Assembly (NCBI RefSeq): GCF_003951285.1 | Contig: NZ_RXFQ01000011.1 | Coordinates: 124,001 to 188,000 of the forward strand | DNA length: 64,000 nucleotides | Direction: 5' to 3' | Source: Variovorax beijingensis | GTDB lineage: Bacteria > Pseudomonadota > Gammaproteobacteria > Burkholderiales > Burkholderiaceae_C | Part shown: piece after piece, positions 35,454-44,424 of the stretch | Layout of the letters: each line of letters opens with the position of its first letter | How positions within the stretch are numbered: position 1 is the first letter of the stretch | Position numbers and translations under genes: made by a program | The notes under the pieces: generated by a model | Told to the model about the DNA's origin: nothing | What the model saw: the letters and a program-made list of their open reading frames with translations, nothing else | Databases searched by the model: none

Positions 35454-36023
35454 ATGGCCGAAGACAGCATCCAGCCCCCGATCGAATTCGAAACCCCGCG
35501 CCTTCGGCTGCGCCAGTGGCAGGGGAGCGATCTCGCGCCCTTTGCCGCGCTCGCGGCCGATCCGCTGGTGATGGAGTTCCTGCTGCCGCTTCCCACGCGG
35601 GCCGCGAGCGATGCGCTGGCCGCGCGCATCCGGGCCCGCATCGCCGAGCAGGGCTGGGGCTTCTGGGCCGTGGAGCACAAGGCATCGGGCGAGTTCGCCG
35701 GCTTCACGGGCCTGAACGTGCCGCTGGCCGCCCTGCCCTTTTCGCCCTGCGTCGAGATCGGCTGGCGCTTCGCCCGAAAGTGGTGGGGCCAGGGGCTCGC
35801 GACCGAGGCCGCGCACGCCGCCTTGCAGGTGGGTTTCGAGCGGCTCGGGTTCGACGAGATCGTGGCGTTCACGGCGCTCGGCAATCTTCGCTCGGCGGCG
35901 GTGATGGAGCGCCTGGGCATGCGCGAGGACCTGGATGGCGCCTTCGACCACCCGGCCGTGCCCGAGGGGCATGCGCTGCGGCGGCACAGGCTCTATAGCA
36001 TCGCCCGGCCGAAGCAAGGATGA
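35454..36023 (+). CDS. GNAT-family N-acetyltransferase (RimJ/RimL-like)
   Basis: 189 residues starting FETPRLRLRQWQGSDLAPFAALAADP, the RimJ/RimL-type opening, with the acetyl-CoA loop region RKWWGQGLATEAAHAAL and the motif B stretch GNLRSAAVMERLGM. It would transfer an acetyl group to a protein N-terminus or small amine; the acceptor is not predictable. It begins 14 bp after the quinone reductase-like gene and ends 10 bp from the convergent sugar dehydrogenase-like gene. Confidence 0.92.
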   Translation: MAEDSIQPPIEFETPRLRLRQWQGSDLAPFAALAADPLVMEFLLPLPTRAASDALAARIRARIAEQGWGFWAVEHKASGEFAGFTGLNVPLAALPFSPCVEIGWRFARKWWGQGLATEAAHAALQVGFERLGFDEIVAFTALGNLRSAAVMERLGMREDLDGAFDHPAVPEGHALRRHRLYSIARPKQG

Positions 36024-36033
36024 GGGCCGCGCG

Positions 36034-37392
36034 CTACTTCGCCTGCGCCGACACGCGCCAGACCACGTTGCCCACGTCGTCGGCCACCAGCAGCGCGCCG
36101 CTCTTGTCGAGCGCCACGCCCACCGGGCGGCCGTGCGCCTTTTCGTCGGCCGAGAGGAAGCCGGTCAGCACGTCGACCGGCGGCCCGCTCGGCTTGCCGC
36201 CGGAGAACGGCACGAACACCACCTTGTAGCCCGACTTCGGCTTGCGGTTCCAGGAGCCGTGCTCGCCGATGAAGGCGCCGGCCGCGAACTGGGGCGGCAT
36301 GCCGCGGCCGTCCGAGAAGACCAGCCCCAGAGGCGCGACGTGCGAGCCGAGCGCGTAGTCGGGCGCGATGGCCTTGGCCACCATGTCGGGCTTCTGCGGC
36401 GTGACGCGCGCGTCCACATGGCCGCCGTAGTAGCTCCAGGGCCAGCCGTAGAAGGCGCCATCCTTCACCGAGGTCAGGTAGTCGGGCACCAGGTCGCTGC
36501 CGATTTCGTCGCGCTCGTTGACCACGGTCCACAGCGCCTTGGTCTCGGGCTCCCAGGCCAGTCCGTTGGGGTTGCGCAGGCCGCTTGCGAACAGGCGCTT
36601 TTCGCCGCTCTTCATGTCCACTTCCCAGATGGCGGCGCGGCCTTCTTCGGCGGCCATCCCGTTCTCGCCGATGTTGCTGTTGGAGCCGACCGTGACGTAG
36701 AGCTTGGTGCCTTCGGCATTGGCGATCACGTTCTTGGTCCAGTGGTGGTTGATGCCCGCGGGCAGCGGCGTGACCACCGTGGGCGCTGCGCTGGCCGAGG
36801 TCTGGCCCTCGGTGTAGGGCACCTTGACGAGCGCGTCGGCGTTGGCGATGAACAGCTCGCTGCCCACCAGCGCCATGCCGAACGGCGAGCTCAGGTTCGA
36901 CAGGAACACCTGCCGCACCTCGGCCGCGCCGTCTCCGTCTGCATCGCGCAGCAGCGTGATGCGGTTGGGACTCGGCACGCCCGCCCCGGCGCGGCCCATG
37001 ACCTTGCCCATGACCCAGTTGCGGATCTTGCCCATCGGGCCGCTGGCGCCGTCGCTGCTGCCTTCGGGCTTGGGCGGCTTGTTGCTTTCGGCCACCAGCA
37101 CGTCGCCGTTGGGCAGCGTGTAGACCCAGCGCGGGTGGTCCAGCCCGCGCGCCAGCGCGCTCACGCGCAGGCCCTGGGCGGGCTTGGGGGCGGCGGTGTC
37201 GGTCCAGCCGACCGCCGCAGCCACGTTGACGGTGGGAATCAGCGTCTTGTTGGGTTCGGCCAGTTGCGGACGCGGCCCGATGGTGGCCTCGGGCGCCAGC
37301 TTGGCGGTTTCGCCGCAGCCGGCGAGCGCCAGCGCGGCAGCCATGGCGGCCACCCCGGCCAGCGGGGAAATGGCGATGCTCGGTACCTTCAT
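36034..37392 (-). CDS. PQQ-type sugar (sorbosone/glucose) dehydrogenase-like lipoprotein
   Basis: A signal peptide with the lipobox LAGC (Cys26) precedes a six-bladed propeller of the soluble glucose/sorbosone dehydrogenase family: GLDHPRWVYTLPNGDVLVAES, NRITLLRDADGDGAAEV, GLRNPNGLAWEPET and the late HVAPLGLVFSDGRG and GEHGSWNRKP. These blocks carry the residues that contact PQQ and Ca2+ in the family, but many relatives have no shown PQQ enzyme activity. 452 residues, periplasm-facing. No PQQ synthesis genes are in the window. Confidence 0.88.
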   Translation of the reverse strand: MKVPSIAISPLAGVAAMAAALALAGCGETAKLAPEATIGPRPQLAEPNKTLIPTVNVAAAVGWTDTAAPKPAQGLRVSALARGLDHPRWVYTLPNGDVLVAESNKPPKPEGSSDGASGPMGKIRNWVMGKVMGRAGAGVPSPNRITLLRDADGDGAAEVRQVFLSNLSSPFGMALVGSELFIANADALVKVPYTEGQTSASAAPTVVTPLPAGINHHWTKNVIANAEGTKLYVTVGSNSNIGENGMAAEEGRAAIWEVDMKSGEKRLFASGLRNPNGLAWEPETKALWTVVNERDEIGSDLVPDYLTSVKDGAFYGWPWSYYGGHVDARVTPQKPDMVAKAIAPDYALGSHVAPLGLVFSDGRGMPPQFAAGAFIGEHGSWNRKPKSGYKVVFVPFSGGKPSGPPVDVLTGFLSADEKAHGRPVGVALDKSGALLVADDVGNVVWRVSAQAK

Positions 37393-37555
37393 TCGCGCTC
37401 CTTGGTTTGTTGCGGCACGGGGCCGCCTTTCTTCGTTCGTTCGCTTCGGCGTTCCTTCGGCAAATCATGAGGACGGCGCCCGCAGGGACTGTCGGCCATG
37501 GGCGCTTTTTGGCGTGGGCGCACCCCATTCACGCATCGCCGCTACCATCGGCCGC

Positions 37556-38305
37556 ATGACCGACGACCTGTTCCGTGCCGACGCCTACCTGCGCGCCTGC
37601 GAAGCCCGCATCCTGCGCATCGACGATACCGGCATCGTGCTGGACCGCACCGTGTTCTATCCGCTGGGCGGCGGGCAGGCCGGCGACACCGGCGTGCTGG
37701 CCTTGGCCGACGGGCGCGAACTGGCCATTGCCGACACGCGCAAGGCGAAGAACGAGGAAGGCCAGCCCACGCAGGAAGTCGTCCACGTGCCGGCGCCCGG
37801 CCAGGCCGAATTGCTCGCCGCGCTGGAGCCCGGCAGCGCCGTGACCGCCCGCCTCGACTGGGAGCGCCGCCACCGGCTGATGCGCTTCCATACCGCCAGC
37901 CACCTGCTCTGCCACCTGGTGCCCGTGCCGGTGAACGGCTGCTCGATCACGCCCGACTACGCGCGCATCGACTTCCACATGACCGATCCGCTCGACAAGG
38001 AAGCGCTGACGGCCGGCCTCGCACGGCTGGTGGAAGCCGCGCATCCGCTGACCGTGGGCGCCATCACCGACGAGGAGCTCGACGCCAACCCGGCGCTGGT
38101 CAAGAGCATGAGCGTCCAGCCGCCGCGCGGCACGGGCACGGTACGCACCATCCGAATCGGCGGCGAGGGCGAGGCGCAGATCGATTTCCAGCCCTGCGGC
38201 GGCACGCATGTTGCAAACACCGCCGAGATCGGCGCGGTGATGGTCACCAAGATCGAGAAAAAGAGCGCCAACAGCCGCCGCGTGGTGCTGGGCTGGGCCG
38301 CCTGA
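37556..38305 (+). CDS. Alanyl-tRNA editing protein, AlaX type
   Basis: 249 residues matching the free-standing AlaRS editing domain: an OB-like N part (GIVLDRTVFYPLGGGQAGDTG), the HTASHLL zinc motif in RLMRFHTASHLL, and CGGTHV near the C-terminus, which together bind one zinc. It hydrolyses mischarged Ser- or Gly-tRNA(Ala) in the cytoplasm. There is no synthetase domain, so it is a trans-editing factor. It is divergent from the sugar dehydrogenase-like gene and 51 bp before dsbD. Confidence 0.93.
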   Translation: MTDDLFRADAYLRACEARILRIDDTGIVLDRTVFYPLGGGQAGDTGVLALADGRELAIADTRKAKNEEGQPTQEVVHVPAPGQAELLAALEPGSAVTARLDWERRHRLMRFHTASHLLCHLVPVPVNGCSITPDYARIDFHMTDPLDKEALTAGLARLVEAAHPLTVGAITDEELDANPALVKSMSVQPPRGTGTVRTIRIGGEGEAQIDFQPCGGTHVANTAEIGAVMVTKIEKKSANSRRVVLGWAA

Positions 38306-38356
38306 GCCGCCGCAACCATCGGAACTTCGCACCGCTCCCCTGCTCCGACTGACGGC

Positions 38357-40567
38357 ATGATCTTTTTCCGCTTTCACATCGCTACGTTCCTGGTAGCAGC
38401 CGCCGCAGCCTGCATGCCGGCTGCGGCCCAATTGGCATCCAGGCCGGGAGCGGTGGTCACCACCCCCCACGTGCGCGCCGAGCTGGTGGCACACGCGCCC
38501 GAAGGCGTTTCGCCGGGCGCACCGGTCTGGGTCGGGCTGCAGATCACCCACCAGCCCGAGTGGCACACCTACTGGAAGAACGCCGGCGATTCGGGCCTGC
38601 CCACCGAACTGAACTGGACACTGCCGAGCGGCGTGGCGGCCGGCGAGATCGCCTGGCCCGTGCCGCGCAAGATTCCGGTCGGCAACCTCGCCAACTATGG
38701 CTACGAAGGCACGGTGCTGCTGCCGGTGCCGCTCGAGGTGTCGAGCAGCTTCAAGCCGCCGCTGGCCCTTGGCGCCGGCGCATCGGCGCTCGACGTGCGG
38801 CTCAAGGCCAGCTGGCTGGTGTGCCGCAAGGAATGCATCCCCGAGGAAGGCGAATTCGCCCTGGCCCTGCCGCTGCAGGGCTCGACCGCGCTGCACAAGG
38901 CCGACTTCGACGCGGCGCAGGCCGCGCAGCCGCAGCCGCTGGGCAACCCGGGCGCGGTCGAGGTCCGCGGCAATGCGCTGCAGGTGCGGCTGGAAGGCCT
39001 GCCCGCCTCGGTCCACGGCAAGACTCTGGGCTTCTTCCCCGAAACGCCCGAGCTGATCCGCACCGCCGCCGAATCGGGCAAGGACTGGACCCAGAGCTGG
39101 CAAGGCGGCACCTGGACCGCCACGCTGCCGCTGGCCGACCAGCGCAGCGCCAGCCCGACGACCCTGCCGCTGGTGGTGGCGCTGGCCGAGCCCGACCGGC
39201 AGCCGGGCCAGCCGGTGGCCTGGCGCGTCGAGGCGCCCGTCAGCGGCAGCTGGCCCGCCGCGGCGCCGCGCGCGGAGGTTTCGCCCGCGCTGCAGGCGGC
39301 CCTTGCCGCCAATGCGGCCGCCGCTCCTTCCTCGCCTTCTTCGGAACTGCCGCCGCAACCCACGGTCACGCTGATGGCCGCGCTGCTCGGCGCGCTGCTC
39401 GGCGGACTGCTGTTGAACCTCATGCCCTGCGTCTTCCCGATCCTCGCGATCAAGGTGCTGGGCTTTGCGCGGCAGGCCGGCAACCACAGCGCGCACCGCA
39501 CCGCGGGCCTGGCCTACACCGCCGGCGTGATGTTCTCGATGCTCGCGCTGGGCGGCGCCATGCTGGCGCTGCGCGCCGCGGGCGCCCAGCTCGGCTGGGG
39601 CTTCCAGCTGCAATCGCCGGCCGTGGTGGCGGCGCTCGCGGCGCTGTTCACGCTGATCGGGCTCAACCTGGCGGGCGTTTTCGAGTTCGGCCGCGCGGCG
39701 CCCCTGTCGCTGTGTTCGGCCCAGGCCCGCCATCCGGTTGCCAACGACTTTCTTTCGGGCGTGCTGGCGGTGGTGATCGCTTCGCCCTGCACCGCGCCGT
39801 TCATGGGCGTCTCGCTCGGCTTTGCCATCGGGCTTCCCGCGTCCCAGGCGCTGTTGCTGTTCGCCGCGCTGGGCCTGGGCCTGGCGCTGCCGTACCTGGT
39901 GGCGGGCTTCATCCCGGCCGTGGCGCTGCTGCTGCCCAGGCCCGGCCCCTGGATGAACACGCTGCGGCGGCTGCTGGCGTTCCCGATGTTCGCCACCGTG
40001 GCCTGGCTGGTCTGGGTGCTGGGCCAGCAAAGCGGCATCGACGGCGCGGGCACGCTGCTCGCGCTGCTGGTGTGCATGGCCGCCATCGTCTGGGCGCTCA
40101 CGCTGCGCGGGCGCACGCGGCTGGTGATCGCCACGCTGATGGTCGCGTTCACCGCGGTGCTGGCCGCCGCCATCGGACGCAACGTGCTGCAGACGGTGGA
40201 GCCGGCCAGGCTGGCTGCCACCGCCGGAGAGCGCTGGCAGCCCTGGTCGGCCGCGCGCGTGGCCGAGCTCACGGGCGCCGGGCAGCCGGTGTTCATCGAC
40301 TTCACGGCCGCCTGGTGCGTGACCTGCCAGTACAACAAGAAGGCCACCCTGGCGGATGCCGAGGTGCTGGCCGATTTCGACAGCAAGAAGGTCGCGATGC
40401 TGCGCGCCGACTGGACGCGCCGCGACCCCGCCATCACCGCCGCGCTGACGGCGCTCGGCCGCAGCGGCGTGCCGCTTTACGTGCTGCAGGCGCCCGGCAA
40501 GGCGCCGGTCGTGCTGACCGAGATCCTGGGCAAGGACGAGGTGCGCGCAGCGCTCGCCGCGCTTTGA
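38357..40567 (+). CDS. dsbD: DsbD/ScsB-type thiol:disulfide interchange protein
   Basis: 736 residues: a signal peptide, a periplasmic DsbD-alpha-like domain with a Cys pair in WLVCRKECIPEEG, eight membrane helices carrying two essential-type cysteines (LNLMPCVFP and IASPCTAPFMG), and a C-terminal thioredoxin domain with WCVTC (Cys654, Cys657). The protein passes electrons from cytoplasmic thioredoxin across the inner membrane to periplasmic targets. The longer N domain is more like ScsB/DipZ than classical DsbD. The next gene, a thioredoxin-fold exported protein, is a likely client or partner. Confidence 0.92.
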   Translation: MIFFRFHIATFLVAAAAACMPAAAQLASRPGAVVTTPHVRAELVAHAPEGVSPGAPVWVGLQITHQPEWHTYWKNAGDSGLPTELNWTLPSGVAAGEIAWPVPRKIPVGNLANYGYEGTVLLPVPLEVSSSFKPPLALGAGASALDVRLKASWLVCRKECIPEEGEFALALPLQGSTALHKADFDAAQAAQPQPLGNPGAVEVRGNALQVRLEGLPASVHGKTLGFFPETPELIRTAAESGKDWTQSWQGGTWTATLPLADQRSASPTTLPLVVALAEPDRQPGQPVAWRVEAPVSGSWPAAAPRAEVSPALQAALAANAAAAPSSPSSELPPQPTVTLMAALLGALLGGLLLNLMPCVFPILAIKVLGFARQAGNHSAHRTAGLAYTAGVMFSMLALGGAMLALRAAGAQLGWGFQLQSPAVVAALAALFTLIGLNLAGVFEFGRAAPLSLCSAQARHPVANDFLSGVLAVVIASPCTAPFMGVSLGFAIGLPASQALLLFAALGLGLALPYLVAGFIPAVALLLPRPGPWMNTLRRLLAFPMFATVAWLVWVLGQQSGIDGAGTLLALLVCMAAIVWALTLRGRTRLVIATLMVAFTAVLAAAIGRNVLQTVEPARLAATAGERWQPWSAARVAELTGAGQPVFIDFTAAWCVTCQYNKKATLADAEVLADFDSKKVAMLRADWTRRDPAITAALTALGRSGVPLYVLQAPGKAPVVLTEILGKDEVRAALAAL

Positions 40568-40659
40568 CCCCCGGCGCGACATGGGTTGTCACATGCACAT
40601 GAGCAAAGCGCCCTAAGCTGTCGCCGTTGTTCGTTTTTCTTTTGGAGTTCAAGCTGGCC

Positions 40660-41352
40660 ATGACACTTTCGCCATCGTCCGACTCGCGTTCCATTCGTGC
40701 CGCGCGCCATGCACGCGCAGCCCTCAGCCGCGCCTCGCGCCGCGCCGTGGTGGCGGCCGCCGTGGCGCTGGGCGCCACCTTCCTGATGGGCAACAATGCC
40801 TTCGCCGCGCCCGCCGTGGGCCAGCAGGCGCCCGATTTCGTTGCAGTGGACACCAGCGGCGCCAAGCACAAGCTGTCCGACTTTGCCGGCAAGTTCGTGG
40901 TGCTCGAGTGGACCAACCCGGGCTGCCCCTTCGTGCGCAAACACTACAACAGCGGCAACATGCCCGCCACGCAGAAGGCCGCCACGGCCCAGGGCGTGGT
41001 CTGGCTGTCGGTCAATTCCACCGAGCGCGCCGCCAGCGACTACCTGCAGCCCGCCGCACTCGACGCCTGGATGAAGTCGCAGAAAGCCGCGCCCACCGCG
41101 GTGCTGATGGACGAGGACGGCGTGATCGGCCAGGCCTACGGCGCGCGCACCACGCCGCACATCTTCATCATCGATCCCAAGGGCATGCTGGTGTATGCCG
41201 GCGGCATCGACAGCATCGCCTCGGCCCGGCCCGACGACATCAAGACCGCGACCAACTACGTGAACCAGGCGCTGGGCGAGGCCTTCGGCGGCAAGCCGAT
41301 CTCGACGGCCTCCACGCGGCCCTACGGCTGCTCGGTGAAGTACAAGAGCTGA
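40660..41352 (+). CDS. Exported thioredoxin/peroxiredoxin-fold protein
   Basis: 230 residues with an N-terminal export signal ending NNAFAAPAV and a redoxin domain: VGQQAPDFVAVD, EWTNPGCPFVRKHYNSGNMP and TPHIFIIDPKG. The Cys in NPGCPF is followed by Phe-Val rather than x-x-Cys, so it resembles a one-Cys AhpC/TSA relative and not a CxxC oxidoreductase; a second Cys lies near the C-terminus (YGCSVKY). The upstream DsbD probably keeps it reduced. The ATG at 40660 has TGGAG about 12 bases upstream; an earlier in-frame codon is possible. Confidence 0.85.
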   Translation: MTLSPSSDSRSIRAARHARAALSRASRRAVVAAAVALGATFLMGNNAFAAPAVGQQAPDFVAVDTSGAKHKLSDFAGKFVVLEWTNPGCPFVRKHYNSGNMPATQKAATAQGVVWLSVNSTERAASDYLQPAALDAWMKSQKAAPTAVLMDEDGVIGQAYGARTTPHIFIIDPKGMLVYAGGIDSIASARPDDIKTATNYVNQALGEAFGGKPISTASTRPYGCSVKYKS

Positions 41353-41457
41353 CGAAGCCCCACGGGCAGTGACAGGTACCTGACTCGCGCGGTCAGGCAG
41401 TGGTCGGGAACCCCGGCCTACCCTCGGGCGAACGACACCGCCCAAGGGGACAACGAG

Positions 41458-42822
41458 ATGAATCCTGCGCAATCCGCCGCGCAACCACCGGCCACGGCCG
41501 CCGCCCGTGCCGCTCCAGGCACCGCTTCTTCCAGCGCCTCTGCCTCCTCGAAATTCGCCACCGTGCTGCGCGTGACGGGCGGCAATTTCATGGAGATGTT
41601 CGACTTCTTCCTGTTCGGCTTCTACGCCACGCAGATCTCGAAGGCCTTCTTTCCGGCGGGCAACGAGTTCGCCTCGCTGATGCTGACCTTCATGACCTTC
41701 GGGGCGGGCTTCCTGATGCGGCCGCTGGGCGCGATCTTCCTGGGCGCCTACGTCGACCGCGTGGGCCGCCGCAAGGGCCTGATCGCCACGCTCGCGCTGA
41801 TGGCGCTCGGCACGCTGCTCATCGCCTGCGTGCCGGCCTACGCCACCATCGGCTTCGCGGCGCCGCTCCTGGTGCTTGCCGGGCGGCTGCTGCAGGGCTT
41901 CTCGGCCGGCGTGGAACTGGGCGGCGTCTCGGTCTACCTGTCGGAGATGGCCACGCCGGGCCGCAAGGGCTTCTACGTGAGCTGGCAGTCGGCCAGCCAG
42001 CAGGTGGCGATCATCGTGGCCGCCGCGCTCGGCTACTGGCTCAACGTGACCTTCACGCCGCAGCAGATCGGCGACTTCTACTGGCGCATTCCGTTCTTCG
42101 TCGGCTGCCTGATCGTGCCGGTGCTGTTCGTCATCCGCCGCTCGCTGCAGGAGACCGAGGAGTTCATGGCGCGCAAGCACCGGCCCGATGCGCGCGAGAT
42201 CTTCCAGTCGATGGTGGCCAACTGGGGCCTCGTCGTGGCCGGGATGATGCTGGTGTCGATGACCACCGTGTCGTTCTACCTGATCACGGTCTACACGCCC
42301 ACCTTCGGCAAGTCGGTGCTGCACCTGAGCACGACCGACGCGCTGGTCGTCACGCTGTGCGTGGCCATCTCCAACTTCATCTGGCTGCCGGTCATGGGCG
42401 CGCTGTCCGACCGCGTGGGCCGCAGGCCGCTGCTGGTCCTGTTCACGGTGCTGGCCATCCTCACCGCGTACCCGTCGCTCAAGTGGCTGGTCGGCGCGCC
42501 GAGCTTCGCGCGCATGCTCGAAGTGGAGCTCTGGCTGTCGTTCCTCTACGCGAGCTACAACGGCGCGATGGTGGTGGCGCTCACCGAGGTGATGCCGGTC
42601 GATGTGCGTACCGCCGGCTTCTCGCTGGCCTACAGCCTCGCAACGGCGCTGTTCGGCGGCTTCACGCCCGCCATTGCCACCGGCCTGATCGAGATGACCG
42701 GCGACAAGGGCGCGCCGGGCCTGTGGATGACGGCCGCCGCCGTCTGCGGGCTGGTGGCCACGCTGGTGCTCTATCGGCGCAACGCGGACCCGGCGGATGC
42801 GCGGCGGGTGCCGGTGGTTTAG
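41458..42822 (+). CDS. citA: Citrate-proton symporter, MFS MHS family
   Basis: 454 residues and 12 membrane helices. GGNFMEMFDFFLFGFYATQI, FMRPLGAIFLGAYVDRVGRR and GRLLQGFSAGVELGGVSVYL match the plasmid/chromosomal CitA and TcuC citrate/tricarballylate carriers almost block for block as I know them. The N-terminal 30 residues are Ala/Ser-rich and extra. AAGGGG lies about ten bases before the ATG. It should import citrate or a related tricarboxylate with protons. No tcuA/tcuB or citrate lyase genes are adjacent, so citrate is the simpler substrate guess. Confidence 0.92.
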   Translation: MNPAQSAAQPPATAAARAAPGTASSSASASSKFATVLRVTGGNFMEMFDFFLFGFYATQISKAFFPAGNEFASLMLTFMTFGAGFLMRPLGAIFLGAYVDRVGRRKGLIATLALMALGTLLIACVPAYATIGFAAPLLVLAGRLLQGFSAGVELGGVSVYLSEMATPGRKGFYVSWQSASQQVAIIVAAALGYWLNVTFTPQQIGDFYWRIPFFVGCLIVPVLFVIRRSLQETEEFMARKHRPDAREIFQSMVANWGLVVAGMMLVSMTTVSFYLITVYTPTFGKSVLHLSTTDALVVTLCVAISNFIWLPVMGALSDRVGRRPLLVLFTVLAILTAYPSLKWLVGAPSFARMLEVELWLSFLYASYNGAMVVALTEVMPVDVRTAGFSLAYSLATALFGGFTPAIATGLIEMTGDKGAPGLWMTAAAVCGLVATLVLYRRNADPADARRVPVV

Positions 42823-42842
42823 GGGCCTGCGACAATCGGGGC

Positions 42843-43949
42843 ATGCCCTTCGCCCCCTTGCAAAACGACACTTTCCTGCGGGCCTGCTGGCGCCAGGCCA
42901 CCGACCACACGCCCGTCTGGCTCATGCGCCAGGCCGGCCGCTACCTGCCCGAGTACGTAGCCACCCGCGCCAGGGCCGGCAGCTTCATGGGGCTGGCGAC
43001 CAACGTCGACTACGCCACCGAAGTCACGCTGCAGCCGCTCGCGCGCTATCCGCTCGATGCGGCCATCCTGTTCTCCGACATCCTGACCGTGCCCGACGCC
43101 ATGGGCCTGGGCCTCTCGTTCGAGGCCGGCGAAGGCCCGCGCTTCGCGCGCCCGGTGCAGGGCGAAGCGGCGGTGGCCGCGCTCGAAGTGCCCGACATGG
43201 CCAAGCTGCGCTACGTGTTCGACGCCGTGGCGTCGATCCGCAAGGCGCTGGCCGGCCGTGTGCCGCTGATCGGCTTCTCGGGCAGCCCCTGGACGCTGGC
43301 CTGCTACATGGTGGAAGGCGCGGGCTCGAGCGACTACCGCCTCGTGAAGAGCATGCTCTACGGCCGCCCCGACCTGATGCACCGCCTGCTCGCGGTCAAT
43401 GCCGATTCGGTGGCCGCCTATCTCAACGCGCAGATCGATGCCGGCGCGCAGGCCGTGATGGTGTTCGACAGCTGGGGCGGCGTGCTGGCCGACGGCGCGT
43501 TCCAGGAATTCAGCCTCGCCTACACGGCGCGGGTGCTGGCCGGCCTCAAGCGCAACGGCGCCGACGGCCAGCCGGTGCCGCGCATCGTCTTCACCAAGGG
43601 CGGCGGCCTGTGGCTCGAAGCCATGCGCGAGCTCGACTGCGAGGTACTCGGCGTCGACTGGACCGTGAACCTCTCGGCGGCGCGCCGGCTGGTCGGCGAA
43701 GGCGAAGGCGCCAAGGCCTTGCAGGGCAACATCGACCCCAACGTGCTGTTCGCGCCGCCCGCGCAGATCGAGGCCGAGGTGGCGAAGGTGCTGCAGGCCT
43801 TCGGCAAGCCGCATGCCGATGCCACTTCCAAAGGCCCGACCCACATCTTCAACCTGGGCCACGGCATCAGCCAGTTCACGCCGCCGGACCACGTGGCGGC
43901 GCTGGTGCAGGCCGTGCACGCACAATCGCGCGCCCTGCGCAAAGGTTAA
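42843..43949 (+). CDS. hemE: Uroporphyrinogen decarboxylase
   Basis: Decarboxylates uroporphyrinogen III to coproporphyrinogen III in heme synthesis. The N-terminal PVWLMRQAGRYLPEY contains the substrate-binding Arg residues, FSDILTVPDAMG the catalytic Asp near residue 86, and GFSGSPWTLACYMVEG and GNIDPNVLFAP are further family blocks. 368 residues, normal length. It begins 20 bp after citA but is most likely expressed with its own needs. priA follows downstream, a gene order I know from this family of bacteria. Confidence 0.98.
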   Translation: MPFAPLQNDTFLRACWRQATDHTPVWLMRQAGRYLPEYVATRARAGSFMGLATNVDYATEVTLQPLARYPLDAAILFSDILTVPDAMGLGLSFEAGEGPRFARPVQGEAAVAALEVPDMAKLRYVFDAVASIRKALAGRVPLIGFSGSPWTLACYMVEGAGSSDYRLVKSMLYGRPDLMHRLLAVNADSVAAYLNAQIDAGAQAVMVFDSWGGVLADGAFQEFSLAYTARVLAGLKRNGADGQPVPRIVFTKGGGLWLEAMRELDCEVLGVDWTVNLSAARRLVGEGEGAKALQGNIDPNVLFAPPAQIEAEVAKVLQAFGKPHADATSKGPTHIFNLGHGISQFTPPDHVAALVQAVHAQSRALRKG

Positions 43950-44050
43950 AAACGGTTAACGAGCCGCTCGCCGCGCAGGGACGCGGCCGCGGCCCCAAAA
44001 ATCGATTTCCTGGCGTTTGTCAAGCATAAAAACGGTGTAGGACCACCGAC

Positions 44051-44059
44051 TTATGCACA
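44051..44059 (+). promoter_or_regulatory. DnaA box (TTATGCACA)
   Basis: Exact match to TTATNCACA, in an AT-rich intergenic setting upstream of priA. Confidence 0.5.
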
Positions 44060-44237
44060 AAACACGTGTTGCACTGCGCAAGATTATCTGTAGGTCTCCC
44101 CTCTTTGCTCCTAAACCAATAGCGACGCTAAGTTGTTGATTTATATAGAGATTGAACTTTGCTTTTTTTGAGGGCAATCCAGTCAGAGGCTTGATTTTCA
44201 AGGCTCGCCGGCGTGTCGAGCCCGGTTGTCAACAAAG

Positions 44238-44246
44238 TTATCCACA
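44238..44246 (+). promoter_or_regulatory. DnaA box (TTATCCACA)
   Basis: Exact match to the high-affinity E. coli R1/R4 box, 179 bp upstream of the chosen priA start. Confidence 0.6.
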
Positions 44247-44424
44247 GAAACTCTGGACGGCTCCCAAAGCGCTGAAAAATCAACGACTTAAGCGATCTTG
44301 TTCAAAGTCGCATTAACAAACCTTGCCAACAAGGACGCCCATTCCCACCGTCAGCCCCGCCTCCGAAACAGCAGCAGCGCCAGCGGCCGGCTCCGCCCCG
44401 GCACCGGCGGGCGTGCCCGCCGCG

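Larger units (their letters stand above)
43950..44424. other. AT-rich hemE-priA intergenic region with two DnaA boxes
   Basis: About 475 bp lie between the hemE stop and the chosen priA start. A stretch at about 44125-44175 (TTGATTTATATAGAG and a run of seven T) is unusually AT-rich for this genome. Two sequences fit the TTATNCACA DnaA box exactly: TTATGCACA (44051-44059) and TTATCCACA (44238-44246), both on the plus strand, 187 bp apart. I see no genes. It is either the priA control region or a DnaA-titrating or reactivating element. Confidence 0.55.

Noticed and set aside
37529..40582. A 1017-codon minus-strand frame opposite alaX and dsbD
   Set aside because: Same reason: an antisense shadow of two well-supported genes, low-complexity Arg/Gly/Gln-rich translation.
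40477..42324. A 615-codon minus-strand frame opposite the redoxin and citA
   Set aside because: Shadow of coding strands with clear family motifs; no start signal or domain.
44323..44424. N-terminal extension of PriA from a TTG
   Set aside because: The extra residues are Ala/Pro low complexity without ribosome binding site, and PriA homology starts at the ATG at 44425. Not fully excluded.
43950..44424. oriC
   Set aside because: Only two DnaA boxes and no dnaA, dnaN, parAB or gidA neighbours.
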